A stretch of DNA of 64,000 nt from CAYUAI01 sp964442745. Lineage in GTDB: Bacteria > Pseudomonadota > Gammaproteobacteria > S012-40. Below the pieces are notes generated by a model, which searched no databases, was not told where the DNA came from, and saw nothing but the letters and a program-made list of their open reading frames with translations. The stretch covers positions 62,001-126,000 of the forward strand of contig CAYUAI010000001.1 in assembly GCA_964442745.1 (NCBI GenBank). Direction: 5' to 3'. This document shows positions 8,231 to 16,741 of the stretch, piece by piece. The position numbers were made by a program, and so were the translations under genes. How positions within the stretch are numbered: the stretch's first letter is position 1; each line of letters opens with the position of its first letter.

Positions 8231-10303
8231 TCATGCTCCCACCGTTGATATCACTTTGATTTGTTTATTATCAGGAATTTCATTAAATGAGAGCACGTGT
8301 ACATTTGGCATTGACCGTCGAATGTATTTGGCTAGCATTGGCCGTAAAACTGAAGATACTAACAGTATTGCAGGTTGACCTGCCATCTCTTGCTGTTGCA
8401 CGGCCTCCTGCAGCGACACATGTATTCTTTCAGCCAACCCTGGCTCAATTGCCGCGCCGTTTTCATTAGCGACCTGTGTCGTTTTTTGCAATATTTGTTC
8501 CAGTGCTGGATCCAATGTAATGACCACTAATTCCTCAGCTGAACCATTGATCTGCTGTATAATTGACCGCCCCAAAGACATGCGTACTACTGCGGTTAGC
8601 ACTTGCGGATCTTGTGTTTTCGAAGCACAGTCTGCCAAGGTCTCAGCAATGGTACGCATATCGCGGATTGGAATATTTTCCTCTAATAAACTTTGCAATA
8701 CTTTCAATAAAACACCCAATGATAATGCATTTGGTATCAATTCTTCGATAAGCTTCGGAGCTACCTTGCCAAGCTTGTCTACCAACTGCTGCACTTCTTC
8801 CCGGCCTAGCAGCTCATGTGCATGCATCTGTAATATCTGACTCAGATGTGTTGCCACAACAGTACTTGCATCCACCACGGTATAACCTAGCGTTTGGGCA
8901 TGATCACGTTGTGTTATGTCAATCCAAACCGCTTCTAAGCCAAAGGCTGGATCACGACTCGCGATCCCTGATAAATCACCAAATACCTGGCCTGGATTAA
9001 TCGCTAAATCCTTCTCAGTGTAAATCTCTGCCTCGCCCAATGGCACACCATGTAAAGTAATTCGATACGCATTGGGGGTCAGCTCTAGATTATCTCGAAT
9101 ATGCACAGGGGGAATTAAAAAACCCAGCTCTTGGGATAATTTTTTACGAACCCCTTTTATTCGATTCATCAGTTGTCCACCCTGGGATTTATCGACTAAT
9201 GGGATTAATTTATATCCGACCTCTAAACCAATCAGATCGACATTAAGTACATCATCCCAGCTCAATTCCTTGGGTGGAGGCGGCGGCGCAGGCTGGCTAT
9301 CCTGCGTTAAACTCTCTTCGGTCGATCGTATCTCTCTATTTGCCAACAAATACGCACCGCCACCGCAAGCGACACCAAGCGTAAGAAACGCCACATTCGG
9401 CATACCCGGAATAAGCCCCATGCCCCCAATGATCCCTCCTGTCACACCGAGTGTTTTCGGGCTACTGAACATTTGCGACATAATCTGTTGCCCCATGTCC
9501 TGCGAAGAAGAAACACGCGTAACGATAAGTGCCGCCGCCGTGGAAAGAATCAGCGAAGGGATTTGTGCAACTAAACCATCCCCAATAGTCAACAAGGTAT
9601 AAAACTCCAAAGCATCAGAAAAACTCAGACCATGTTGAACCATTCCAATAATGAAACCACCGATAAGATTAATAAAAAGTATTAGAATACCGGCAATGGC
9701 ATCGCCTTTTACAAATTTGCTAGCACCATCCATGGATCCATAAAAGTCGGCTTCATTGACCACTTCGTTACGTCGTTGCTGAGCTTCTTCTTGGGTTAAA
9801 ATACCCGCATTCAAATCCGCATCAATGGCCATTTGTTTACCTGGCATGGCATCCAGAGTAAAGCGTGCACTCACTTCTGAAATCCGACCAGCCCCCTTGG
9901 TCACCACCACAAAATTAATAATCACTAAAATAGCAAAAATCACGATGCCTACCGCATAATTCCCCCCAATAACAAATTCACCAAATGATTTAATCACCTC
10001 GCCGGCGGCATCTGTCCCCGTATGTCCTTCTAACAAAACGACCCGAGTTGAAGCAATATTTAGCGACAGTCGGGCCAAGGTAGAAAATAATAAAATAGTC
10101 GGGAATGAAGAAAACTCCAAGGGTCGATTGACATAAATGGCTGCTAATAAAATAATCATTGCTAACGCAATATTAAATGTAAAAAAAATATCCAATAAAA
10201 ATGTCGGCAGAGGAATAATTAGCATGCCCAGCATCACAACTAGAATAAGAGGAACACCGATCCCGCAACTAAGGATACGCTGTAGATGCTGCTTTACTGT
10301 CAT
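8231..10303 (-). CDS. flhA: Flagellar type III export gate protein FlhA
   Basis: FlhA forms the nonameric export gate ring of the flagellar type III secretion system. The 690-residue protein has about eight N-terminal membrane helices (residues 15-325), the conserved FHIPEP-like region between them (RFTLDAMPGKQMAIDADL), a proline-rich linker (APPPPPKE) and a large soluble C-terminal domain that docks chaperone-substrate complexes. The length is normal. A GGGGGTG ribosome-binding site precedes the start. It is followed by flhF after 76 bp and preceded by flhB after 51 bp. Confidence 0.96.
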   Translation of the reverse strand: MTVKQHLQRILSCGIGVPLILVVMLGMLIIPLPTFLLDIFFTFNIALAMIILLAAIYVNRPLEFSSFPTILLFSTLARLSLNIASTRVVLLEGHTGTDAAGEVIKSFGEFVIGGNYAVGIVIFAILVIINFVVVTKGAGRISEVSARFTLDAMPGKQMAIDADLNAGILTQEEAQQRRNEVVNEADFYGSMDGASKFVKGDAIAGILILFINLIGGFIIGMVQHGLSFSDALEFYTLLTIGDGLVAQIPSLILSTAAALIVTRVSSSQDMGQQIMSQMFSSPKTLGVTGGIIGGMGLIPGMPNVAFLTLGVACGGGAYLLANREIRSTEESLTQDSQPAPPPPPKELSWDDVLNVDLIGLEVGYKLIPLVDKSQGGQLMNRIKGVRKKLSQELGFLIPPVHIRDNLELTPNAYRITLHGVPLGEAEIYTEKDLAINPGQVFGDLSGIASRDPAFGLEAVWIDITQRDHAQTLGYTVVDASTVVATHLSQILQMHAHELLGREEVQQLVDKLGKVAPKLIEELIPNALSLGVLLKVLQSLLEENIPIRDMRTIAETLADCASKTQDPQVLTAVVRMSLGRSIIQQINGSAEELVVITLDPALEQILQKTTQVANENGAAIEPGLAERIHVSLQEAVQQQEMAGQPAILLVSSVLRPMLAKYIRRSMPNVHVLSFNEIPDNKQIKVISTVGA

Positions 10304-10340
10304 ATTTTTGACACCCCCTTACTCTCAAGCCTATCGCCAG
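10304..10340 (-). promoter_or_regulatory. Weak sigma-54-like site upstream of flhA
   Basis: The minus strand reads TGGCGATAGGCTTGAG about 25 bp upstream of the flhA start. It has GG followed after 10 bases by GA rather than the required GC. It resembles the better site upstream of fliL (TGGTATAAGGCTTGCT). flhA transcription is FleQ/sigma-54 dependent in Pseudomonas, so this may be a degenerate promoter, but the missing -12 C is a real objection. Confidence 0.25.
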
Positions 10341-10354
10341 AATACGCTGCAACA

Positions 10355-11494
10355 TTAATCATCTTTGCGCAAATCTTCCGGTATTTCTACATCATCATCC
10401 ATGGTTAATGGTGCTGATAAATCAATTACAGAACTTTTTTTCAGTTGAAAAATATAGGCTAATACCTTAGCCACCGCAGTATAAAGCCCTTCTGGAATTT
10501 CTTGACCTAGCTCTGTATGGTAATACACAGCACGTGCCAAGGCCGGAGAAGATAAAATAGGTACATGATGATCAACAGCAACCGCACGTATACGGCCGGC
10601 TAAAAGATCTGATCCTTTGGCAACTAAGGTGGGTGCTCTCATGTTTGCTTGGTTATACTTAAGCGCAACGGCAAAATGGGTAGGGTTGGTAATGATAACA
10701 TCAGCGGTTGGTACCTCCTGCATCATTCTTCGCTGTGCCATCTCACGTTGTACCATTCTAATTCTTGCTTTTACTTCCGGACTTCCTTCCGTTTGTTTGT
10801 TTTCATCTTTGACTTCTTGCACAGTCATTTTAAGTTGTCGTCTGTTATCCCATAATTGAAACGGTACATCAACCATAGCAACAATCACTAAGGTAAAACA
10901 GAGTATAAGAAAAAAGTATGTAACTTGTTTTCCCGTTTCCACTAACGCGACATCGACGGACTGATATCCAATGGCAATAATTGCTGGCATATTCCACCAT
11001 AAAAGACCAACAGCAACCGCCGCAATAATGGCAAATTTTGCTAATGCCTTAACCAGCTCCAACAATCCTTTGGGACCGAAAATACGTTTAAAACCAGAAA
11101 AAGGATTCAATCGATTGAATTTTGGAACCAGCGCTTTAGTACTAAAATTCCATCCCCCTAATGAAATAGAAGAAAGCACACCAACAACGACTAAGATAAG
11201 CGAAAAACCAGCAATTGCCCAAAGCCCTTCTAATACCAGATCTTGAAACAAATTCACCATAAACTGGCTATCAAAAATTTTCTCTCTTTCTAATACAAAC
11301 CCACGAACCATCACTTGAGATAAATCATTAATAATTTGCCCACCCATCATAATAAAAGTCACCGCAGAAATGACCATAATCAAAAAAGTATTTAACTCTC
11401 TAGAGCGTGGGAGTTGACCATCTTCTCTCGATTTTTGAATTTTTTTACTGGTAGGTTCTTCGGATTTTTCCTGACCGTCTTTGTTTTCTGCCAT
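10355..11494 (-). CDS. flhB: Flagellar type III export specificity switch protein FlhB
   Basis: FlhB switches the flagellar export apparatus from rod/hook to filament substrates after self-cleavage. The 379-residue protein begins with the polar EKSEEPTSKK motif, has four membrane helices (about 30-215), and a cytoplasmic domain containing the autocleavage site NPTH in IITNPTHFAVALKY, followed by the usual GxLYTAVAKVLAYIFQL end. It is separated from fliR by 230 bp that contain a palindromic element, an unusual interruption for this normally compact operon. Confidence 0.96.
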   Translation of the reverse strand: MAENKDGQEKSEEPTSKKIQKSREDGQLPRSRELNTFLIMVISAVTFIMMGGQIINDLSQVMVRGFVLEREKIFDSQFMVNLFQDLVLEGLWAIAGFSLILVVVGVLSSISLGGWNFSTKALVPKFNRLNPFSGFKRIFGPKGLLELVKALAKFAIIAAVAVGLLWWNMPAIIAIGYQSVDVALVETGKQVTYFFLILCFTLVIVAMVDVPFQLWDNRRQLKMTVQEVKDENKQTEGSPEVKARIRMVQREMAQRRMMQEVPTADVIITNPTHFAVALKYNQANMRAPTLVAKGSDLLAGRIRAVAVDHHVPILSSPALARAVYYHTELGQEIPEGLYTAVAKVLAYIFQLKKSSVIDLSAPLTMDDDVEIPEDLRKDD

Positions 11495-11539
11495 GAGCCA
11501 CCTGACAAATTTTTATGAAAGTTAACACCCTGCCGGGTA

Positions 11540-11701
11540 TATACCCGTACCATTTGAGATTTAGGCTTTATTACGGCCCTATTTGTGCCCTGACTGTGTT
11601 GAAACTCCTCGCAATAATCCCGATATTCCTTGTCGTTTCGCTTAGTCAGAACAAAAATATGTCTCGCACTCAATACCTAAATCTCAAGCGCTACGGGTAT
11701 A
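11540..11701. repeat. Palindromic element with 26-bp imperfect inverted repeats between flhB and fliR
   Basis: The left arm at 11540-11565 (tatacccgtac...) and right arm at 11676-11701 (...tacgggtata) are inverted copies: 26 positions with about four mismatches in one block. The arms enclose about 110 bp with no supported gene. The outer end also carries a perfect cgggtatatacccg palindrome (11534-11547). TA dinucleotides flank both tips, which would fit a TA target duplication. This is a MITE-like, non-coding element inside the flagellar export operon. I found no second copy in the window. Confidence 0.6.
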
Positions 11702-11724
11702 GAATAAAGAATGGTTACGTAGTG

Positions 11725-12501
11725 TTAGTATTGTTTCGTAAATGTCTTAATATCTTGCATCGCTTGATTTGATAGATTTTCCAAATTAACTAACACGGCA
11801 GGTAACGTCACCATAATGACATAAAACCCAGCAATGATAGTAATAGCAAAACCAATCGCAAAAATATTTAACTGAGGTGCCGCTCTCCCCATGACACCTA
11901 AAGATAAATTAATCAATAGCAAGGCAATAATCGCCGGCAAAGAGACTAACACCGCACCGGAAAACATATGACTACCCCAGGCGACCATTTGATCAAAGTT
12001 TTCTCTCACCAACCCTTCCATTCCAATCGGCAAGCTATAAAAACTATCAGCCATCACAGAAATTAATATTAAGTGTCCATCCAATAGCAAAAAAAACAGA
12101 GTGACTAATACCATATAGAACATACCTAACACCGGTGCTTGAGAACCATTGACCGGATCAATCATCATCGCAAAACCCAATCCCATTTGCATGGCAATAA
12201 TTTGCCCTGCAATAATAAATGCACTAAACACCAAATGAAAAATAAAACCCATGGAAATCCCAATTATCATTTGCTGTAAGATAACGTAAAACCCTCTCGG
12301 ACTAAGTGCATCAATATAAGGTACTTCAGGAATAACGGGAGCCACCACGATCGTAATTCCGAGGGCAATCATTAGACGGACTCGCACGGGGATAAAATTA
12401 GAGCTGAAGACGGGCATGGCTGATATCATGGCAGCAATTCGAATAAACGGCCATAAATAACTACCGACCATGGTACTAATTTCTTCACCTGTAAAATACA
12501 A
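11725..12501 (-). CDS. fliR: Flagellar type III export protein FliR
   Basis: FliR is part of the FliPQR export channel in the centre of the basal body MS ring. The 258-residue protein is very hydrophobic, with about six membrane helices, an early RIAAMISAMPVFSS segment and a final region ending in short polar residues. The length fits the family. Unlike the compact fliL-fliQ genes, it is separated from fliQ by 423 bp and from flhB by 230 bp; both gaps hold inverted-repeat elements. The frame is intact, so the insertions fell between genes. Confidence 0.94.
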   Translation of the reverse strand: MYFTGEEISTMVGSYLWPFIRIAAMISAMPVFSSNFIPVRVRLMIALGITIVVAPVIPEVPYIDALSPRGFYVILQQMIIGISMGFIFHLVFSAFIIAGQIIAMQMGLGFAMMIDPVNGSQAPVLGMFYMVLVTLFFLLLDGHLILISVMADSFYSLPIGMEGLVRENFDQMVAWGSHMFSGAVLVSLPAIIALLLINLSLGVMGRAAPQLNIFAIGFAITIIAGFYVIMVTLPAVLVNLENLSNQAMQDIKTFTKQY

Positions 12502-12528
12502 TTTTTCGCCTATGATAAAACAATTAAG

Positions 12529-12570
12529 TTAAGGAATGGGCGACGCAATAACTTACCAGTTTTCATCCCA
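12529..12570 (+). repeat. Dispersed repeat R4, copy 1
   Basis: The block beginning aaggaatgggcgacg is repeated with high similarity over about 42 bp at 39677-39718, upstream of the ABC exporter gene. In this copy gggcgacg is echoed in reverse by cttcgccc at about 12583, and aacttac by gtaagtt near 12597, so the unit may extend to about 12602 as an imperfect palindrome. Confidence 0.5.
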
Positions 12571-12604
12571 CCTTCGGCCTGTCTTCGCCCGTTCGTAAGT
12601 TAAA

Positions 12605-12790
12605 TTGATTTTAGAGAAAAATAGACGAGTAGCGTGGATTAAGCGTAGCGAATTCACGAGGAACAAGCCTCGAAAACAAATGAGTGAACCCTTGGCCTTG
12701 TCATCATTCAATGCCACACTGGCTCATTATTATATCGCTCATTGCTGGCGTAAATTCGCTGCGCTTAACCCACGCTACATGGAGAATAAA
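12605..12790 (+). repeat. Dispersed repeat R2, copy 1, with 25-bp terminal inverted repeats
   Basis: Inverted repeats at 12629-12653 and 12754-12778 (gtagcgtgg... and its complement) match at 23 of 25 positions. The whole 186-bp block is clearly similar to 44932-45110, including a long near-identical core starting cccttggccttgtcatc. It is non-coding, so a MITE-like or extragenic palindromic family is the best description. It sits between fliQ and fliR. Confidence 0.75.
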
Positions 12791-12924
12791 TCTGAAATCA
12801 GCTTAAACTTACGCCCGATTTTTCATTCCAAAACTCAAAATATAACGACTATTCTTACGCTTTTGTTCACTCAGAACGAACCAATACAAATCCAATCTGG
12901 GCACGAAACTAAGATATAGATTGA

Positions 12925-13194
12925 TTATCCAATGAGATAAGGAATATTTTCAAACGTTGTTCGAATATACGATAACATTAAATTTAACATATAAGGACCG
13001 CCTAACATTAATGCCGCAAATGTTATTAATAGCTTAGGAATAAAACTTAATGTCATTTCATTGATTTGGGTAGCCGCCTGAAACATACTGACCAACAGAC
13101 CTACCGCCAATGCTGGCAATAAAGTAATGGCTACCAATATAATAATGATCTGCAGTGTTGCTTGAAAAGTATCAATTACCACGCCCGGTGTCAT
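12925..13194 (-). CDS. fliQ: Flagellar type III export protein FliQ
   Basis: Small two-helix membrane subunit of the FliPQR export channel. The 89-residue product starts MTPGVVIDTFQ, matching the usual FliQ N-terminus. It has membrane helices at about 16-36 and 50-75 and the FliQ-type AATQINEMTLSFIPK connection. A GTG four codons upstream is also in frame, but the ATG gives the standard family length. It lies 36 bp after fliP. Confidence 0.94.
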   Translation of the reverse strand: MTPGVVIDTFQATLQIIIILVAITLLPALAVGLLVSMFQAATQINEMTLSFIPKLLITFAALMLGGPYMLNLMLSYIRTTFENIPYLIG

Positions 13195-13230
13195 TTTTAA
13201 AGTCACTCCAGTTTAGTCAATACGAGTTAT

Positions 13231-13986
13231 TTATACATAAAAACTTGAGGCTAATGTTCCCATAATCAATGACCATCCATCCACTAACACAAATAACATA
13301 ATTTTAAACGGTAGCGATATCATCATTGGTGACAACATCATCATACCCATTGCCATCAGTACACTCGCGACCACAAGATCAATCACTAAAAATGGAATAT
13401 AAATTAGAAACCCAATCTGAAAAGCTGTTTTTAATTCACTGGTTATAAATGAAGGAATTAATAATGAAAAAGGTATGTCTTCAATCGAGTCGAATTTTTC
13501 CCCACCTGAAATTTCAGCAAACATTGCCAGATCAGTTTCACGTGTTTGTGCCGTCATAAACTCTCTGAAAGGTACACCAGCAATTTCAAAAGCTTCCTGC
13601 ATCTCAATTTTCTCATCCATATAAGGTGTTAATGCATCGTTATATACTTTTTCAAAAATAGGTGACATAATAAAAAAAGTTAGAAAGAGTGCAAGACCAA
13701 TAAGTATTTGTCCAGACGGTGCCTGCATCAAACCAATCGCTTGTCTCAAAATTGACAGCACAATAATAATTCGAGTAAATGCAGTTAACATCATTAAACC
13801 TGCCGGGATGAGTGTTAGCATTGTCATAATAGCTAACACTTGCAATTTCAAAGTATAGGTTTGGCTTCCATCGTCCTGAGTAGCCACCGTCACCATCGGT
13901 ATCCCTGGATCCGCCGCCCAGCTAGCCATAGGCATAATACATAACAAACATAATAATAAACGCAGTATATAAAACATGGGGCTCAC
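13231..13986 (-). CDS. fliP: Flagellar type III export protein FliP
   Basis: Core subunit of the FliPQR export channel. The 251-residue protein has a cleavable signal peptide (ending near ASWAADPG), a helix pair (residues 45-100) with the family motif LTRIIIVLSILRQA-like FTRIIIVLSILRQAIG, a periplasmic domain and C-terminal helices with DLVVASVLMAMGMMMLSP. The start ATG overlaps the fliO stop by four bases (ATGA), so translation is coupled. Confidence 0.96.
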   Translation of the reverse strand: MSPMFYILRLLLCLLCIMPMASWAADPGIPMVTVATQDDGSQTYTLKLQVLAIMTMLTLIPAGLMMLTAFTRIIIVLSILRQAIGLMQAPSGQILIGLALFLTFFIMSPIFEKVYNDALTPYMDEKIEMQEAFEIAGVPFREFMTAQTRETDLAMFAEISGGEKFDSIEDIPFSLLIPSFITSELKTAFQIGFLIYIPFLVIDLVVASVLMAMGMMMLSPMMISLPFKIMLFVLVDGWSLIMGTLASSFYV

Positions 13987-14423
13987 GATTTTTTCTTTAA
14001 GTATTGATTTAACTGCTGAACAAAAGGCCGTTTGAATTTTTCTACATCAATCTGACATTCAATTGGATGTTCAAGTACATGCAGTTTTTGTATTTGACCT
14101 GGGGTAATTCCCAATAAAATTTGTTGGTCACCCACTTTCATTAAAACAACCCGCTCTCTATTACCTAAACTGATTCCACCGATTAATTTTAAGGACTGAC
14201 TCGACACACCCACCTGCTGGCCAAATCTCCGATAAAACCAAGCGCTAGCAAAAATAGCAATCACCACTAAAAATAAACCAACGGCGACTTTAACAAGACT
14301 CGCCATCACCTCAGGTGAAGAGCTGAGTTGCATGCCTGTATTCGGCTCCACTGCATACACAAGTTCTAGTGGCAATACCATCATGCTCACTAAGACTAAT
14401 AATTTACGAATAATGTACATCAT
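13983..14423 (-). CDS. fliO: Flagellar export assembly protein FliO
   Basis: FliO is a bitopic membrane protein that helps assemble the FliP ring. The 146-residue protein has an N-terminal hydrophobic segment that may be a signal peptide, a second membrane helix (about residues 41-63), then a cytoplasmic domain with the FliO-type GGISLGNRERVVLMKVGDQ motif. It overlaps fliN upstream and fliP downstream, each by four bases. FliO proteins vary strongly in sequence, so the assignment rests on this motif and on the position between fliN and fliP. Confidence 0.9.
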   Translation of the reverse strand: MMYIIRKLLVLVSMMVLPLELVYAVEPNTGMQLSSSPEVMASLVKVAVGLFLVVIAIFASAWFYRRFGQQVGVSSQSLKLIGGISLGNRERVVLMKVGDQQILLGITPGQIQKLHVLEHPIECQIDVEKFKRPFVQQLNQYLKKKS

Positions 14424-14863
14424 CGTAATTTTTGGATTCTTTCCATGGAGGTAATCACATCGGTGAGTCGAATACCAAATTTTTCGTTGACGACAACCAC
14501 TTCACCATGGGCAATCAGTGTTCCGTTCACTAACACATCTAATGGCTCGCCCGCTAAACGGTCAAGCTCTACGACTGATCCCTGATTGAATTTCAAAAGA
14601 TTTCTAATACTTATTTTTGTCCGACCAATTTCCATAGAAATCGTCACCGGAATATCCAGAATCATATTCAAATCGACATCGCCGTCGGCATCGCTTGTCG
14701 ACTCATTTTCCTCAGCTAATTCATCTAAGTCAGCAAGTTTCACATCATCATCGACGGCGACAGATTGATCTGCTTCATCATTAGCTTGCTCAGCAAAGGC
14801 TTCTGCCCATGGATCATCAACTTCACTCGTGGATTCTTTGTCTTGGTCAGTAGGCTCAGTCAT
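14420..14863 (-). CDS. fliN: Flagellar motor switch protein FliN
   Basis: FliN forms the bottom of the C ring with FliM and binds CheY-P. The 147-residue protein has a long acidic N-terminal region (residues 1-62) and a C-terminal SpoA domain with ILDIPVTISMEIGRTKISIRNLL-type core (seen in pieces as IPVTISMEIG), DRLAGEPLDVLVNG and GEVVVVNEKFGIRLTD. The long acidic leader is common in pseudomonad-like FliN. It is 23 bp downstream of fliM and overlaps fliO by four bases. Confidence 0.96.
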   Translation of the reverse strand: MTEPTDQDKESTSEVDDPWAEAFAEQANDEADQSVAVDDDVKLADLDELAEENESTSDADGDVDLNMILDIPVTISMEIGRTKISIRNLLKFNQGSVVELDRLAGEPLDVLVNGTLIAHGEVVVVNEKFGIRLTDVITSMERIQKLR

Positions 14864-14886
14864 GTCATTTTGCTCATCTATTTATG

Positions 14887-15861
14887 CTATGGATTAATCA
14901 GCTTATTAATAATTTTAATCGCGTGATTTCCATTGTGAGATCCATACTCACATGAAAAAACAGGTACATCCGATGCTTTCGCAGTGACATATTTACCAAT
15001 TTCAATGGGAATCACATCACCCGGCTTAAGTTGTTGGATTTGCCGTAATGTCAGTTCGGTTTGTGTTAAATCACAACGAATATCTAACATCGCATCCATA
15101 ATTTCTTCGCGCAATGCCAGCGTCCATCGCTCATCCATATCAACATGGTCACTCAGTACGCCGGCATCAAGTAACTCCCTGATTGGCTCAAGCATGAGAT
15201 ACGGCATGGTGACATGAAATGCACCACCTCCACCTTCAAGCTCAATGTTAAATGTAGACACGACAACAACTTCACTTGGACTCACTATGTTCGCAAAATG
15301 TGGATTGACTTCAGCATTAAGAAATTCAAAGTTAACATCTAATACCGGCCCCCAGGCTTCCTTTAAATCTAAAAAAGCTTGGCCTAAAATACTCTCTACA
15401 ATTTTTAACTCAGTCGGTGTGAACTCGCGTCCTTCAATTTTGGTATGAAATCGTCCTTCTCCGCCAAAATAATTATCGACAATAATATAAACTAGCTTGG
15501 GATCAAGCACAAAAAGTGCGCTACCGCGTAACGGATTGACTCGCACCATATTCAGGCTGGTGGGTACAAATAAGCCATGGATATATTCAGCAAACTTCAT
15601 CATTTGCACACCATCCACAGAAATTTCTGCCGTACGCCTTAGCTTATTGAATAAACTTATTCTAAAATATCGAGCAAAACGCTCATTGATCATTTCCAAT
15701 GTGGGCATACGCCCACGTGCAATGCGATCTTGTGTGGCAAAATCATAAGAGGATATATCCTCTATGTCACCAGTATCAGCGTCATTATCAAGATCGCCAC
15801 TTGATACGCCATGTAATAGCGCATCAATTTCATCTTGCGATAATATTTCGGGTCCCGACAT
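14887..15861 (-). CDS. fliM: Flagellar motor switch protein FliM
   Basis: FliM is the main C-ring component and the CheY-P receptor. The 324-residue protein opens with the CheY-binding peptide (LSQDEIDALLHG), followed by the middle CheC-like domain (GGEGRFH) and a C-terminal SpoA domain (LKPGDVIPIEIG). The length is normal. The gene starts 2 bp after fliL ends, in an operon order (fliL-M-N-O-P-Q-R-flhB) conserved across proteobacteria. Confidence 0.96.
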   Translation of the reverse strand: MSGPEILSQDEIDALLHGVSSGDLDNDADTGDIEDISSYDFATQDRIARGRMPTLEMINERFARYFRISLFNKLRRTAEISVDGVQMMKFAEYIHGLFVPTSLNMVRVNPLRGSALFVLDPKLVYIIVDNYFGGEGRFHTKIEGREFTPTELKIVESILGQAFLDLKEAWGPVLDVNFEFLNAEVNPHFANIVSPSEVVVVSTFNIELEGGGGAFHVTMPYLMLEPIRELLDAGVLSDHVDMDERWTLALREEIMDAMLDIRCDLTQTELTLRQIQQLKPGDVIPIEIGKYVTAKASDVPVFSCEYGSHNGNHAIKIINKLINP

Positions 15862-15863
15862 AA

Positions 15864-16400
15864 TTATTGAATAACGAAGCTAGTAAAAAAGACTTTTTCG
15901 ATATTTCCCGTCTGAGCCGCACTACCCACCTGTTCAGTAAGTATATTTTGCAACGTCTCTAGCACTAGGACGAGTAACTTTTCCTTACCTTCCACCGAAC
16001 GAAAAGTTTCAGAATCTTGAGCACTTAATAACATGAGTATATTGTTTCTCACCATGGGTGCATGCGTAGTTAAGTTATCAATCGTTGACTGATCTCTCGT
16101 CATAATTTCGATGGTCACCTGCAAAAACCTGGAACGATTTTTTTCTCTAAAGTTGATCACAAAAGCAGGATCTAGAGGAAAATAAATCGGCGGCCCTGAA
16201 ACAACAGCCACCGGGGCCTCCTGAGATGGCGCCTGACCTGCCCCGCCCGAATTATCAAGCATACCTGATTCCTTGAGCATAAAAAAAGTCCCTCCCATGC
16301 TGACACTAATCACCACGATCGCACCAATCACTATCAACAATATCATTTTAATAGGAGAACCTTTTTTTCCCCCCTCTGCGGCTACAGCGTTTTTTGACAT
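15864..16400 (-). CDS. fliL: Flagellar basal body-associated protein FliL
   Basis: Single-pass inner-membrane protein that surrounds the stator and affects motor torque. The 178-residue product has a lysine-rich N-terminal cytosolic tail (GGKKGSPIK), one membrane helix (about 18-42) and a periplasmic domain with FPLDPAFVINF and the C-terminal VEKVFFTSFVIQ-like ending. It is the first gene of the fliL-fliQ transcription unit. A sigma-54-like promoter lies about 45-60 bp upstream. Confidence 0.93.
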   Translation of the reverse strand: MSKNAVAAEGGKKGSPIKMILLIVIGAIVVISVSMGGTFFMLKESGMLDNSGGAGQAPSQEAPVAVVSGPPIYFPLDPAFVINFREKNRSRFLQVTIEIMTRDQSTIDNLTTHAPMVRNNILMLLSAQDSETFRSVEGKEKLLVLVLETLQNILTEQVGSAAQTGNIEKVFFTSFVIQ

Positions 16401-16741
16401 AAATACTCACCTTCATTGTTAATCCCATTCGATAGCTGTATGAAAGCAAGCCTTATACCAGTAATAAATGATGATTTTTAATTGGTCGAGTATTCGCTAG
16501 ATTTGTCTTGGAAAATTAGAAAAAAGGTTGATTTGACAATGGTTTTCTAAAATAAATTAGATGAATGAAATAAATAACTTAAGGGAAATACTGCCAAATC
16601 AAGAATCAGATACAATTAAAGGACAGGATGCACTACCTTCGATTTATTAACCAGCTTAGGCAAGAGTTTGACATTATCATCAATGATAATTTTCACAGTT
16701 GTAGGGTCATTGTTGTTTATTCTTAACGCGAAATCCATTCA
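16401..16741. other. 341-bp gene-free gap upstream of fliL
   Basis: No supported gene. It contains the sigma-54-like site for fliL (16445-16460) and, in the remaining 280 bp, AT-rich DNA in which I see no clear hairpin, repeat or coding sequence. Genes on both sides are on the minus strand, so this is both the 3' region of the upstream beta-propeller gene and the 5' region of fliL. Confidence 0.6.
16445..16460 (-). promoter_or_regulatory. Sigma-54 (RpoN) promoter candidate for fliL
   Basis: The minus strand reads TGGTATAAGGCTTGCT. It has the invariant GG and GC with exactly ten bases between them and TTGC at the -12 box. Predicted transcription would start near 16434, leaving a leader of about 34 bases before the fliL ATG. 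In Pseudomonas-type hierarchies the fliL operon is FleQ/RpoN dependent, which fits. The regulator gene is not in the window. Confidence 0.55.

Larger units (their letters stand above)
12502..12924. other. 423-bp gene-free gap between fliQ and fliR, filled by repeats
   Basis: No gene is supported here. The short plus-strand frame at 12605-12919 lies within repeat sequence and resembles no protein. The gap holds a copy of dispersed repeat R4 (12529-12570) directly followed by a copy of dispersed repeat R2 (12605-12790), leaving about 130 bp of plain AT-rich DNA next to fliQ. Confidence 0.7.

Noticed and set aside
9072..9602. 176-codon plus-strand frame
   Set aside because: It lies wholly inside flhA on the opposite strand, with no ribosome-binding site and low-complexity sequence.
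11392..11673. 93-codon minus-strand frame upstream of flhB
   Set aside because: It spans the palindromic element and the flhB 5' end in another frame; no domain and no ribosome-binding site.
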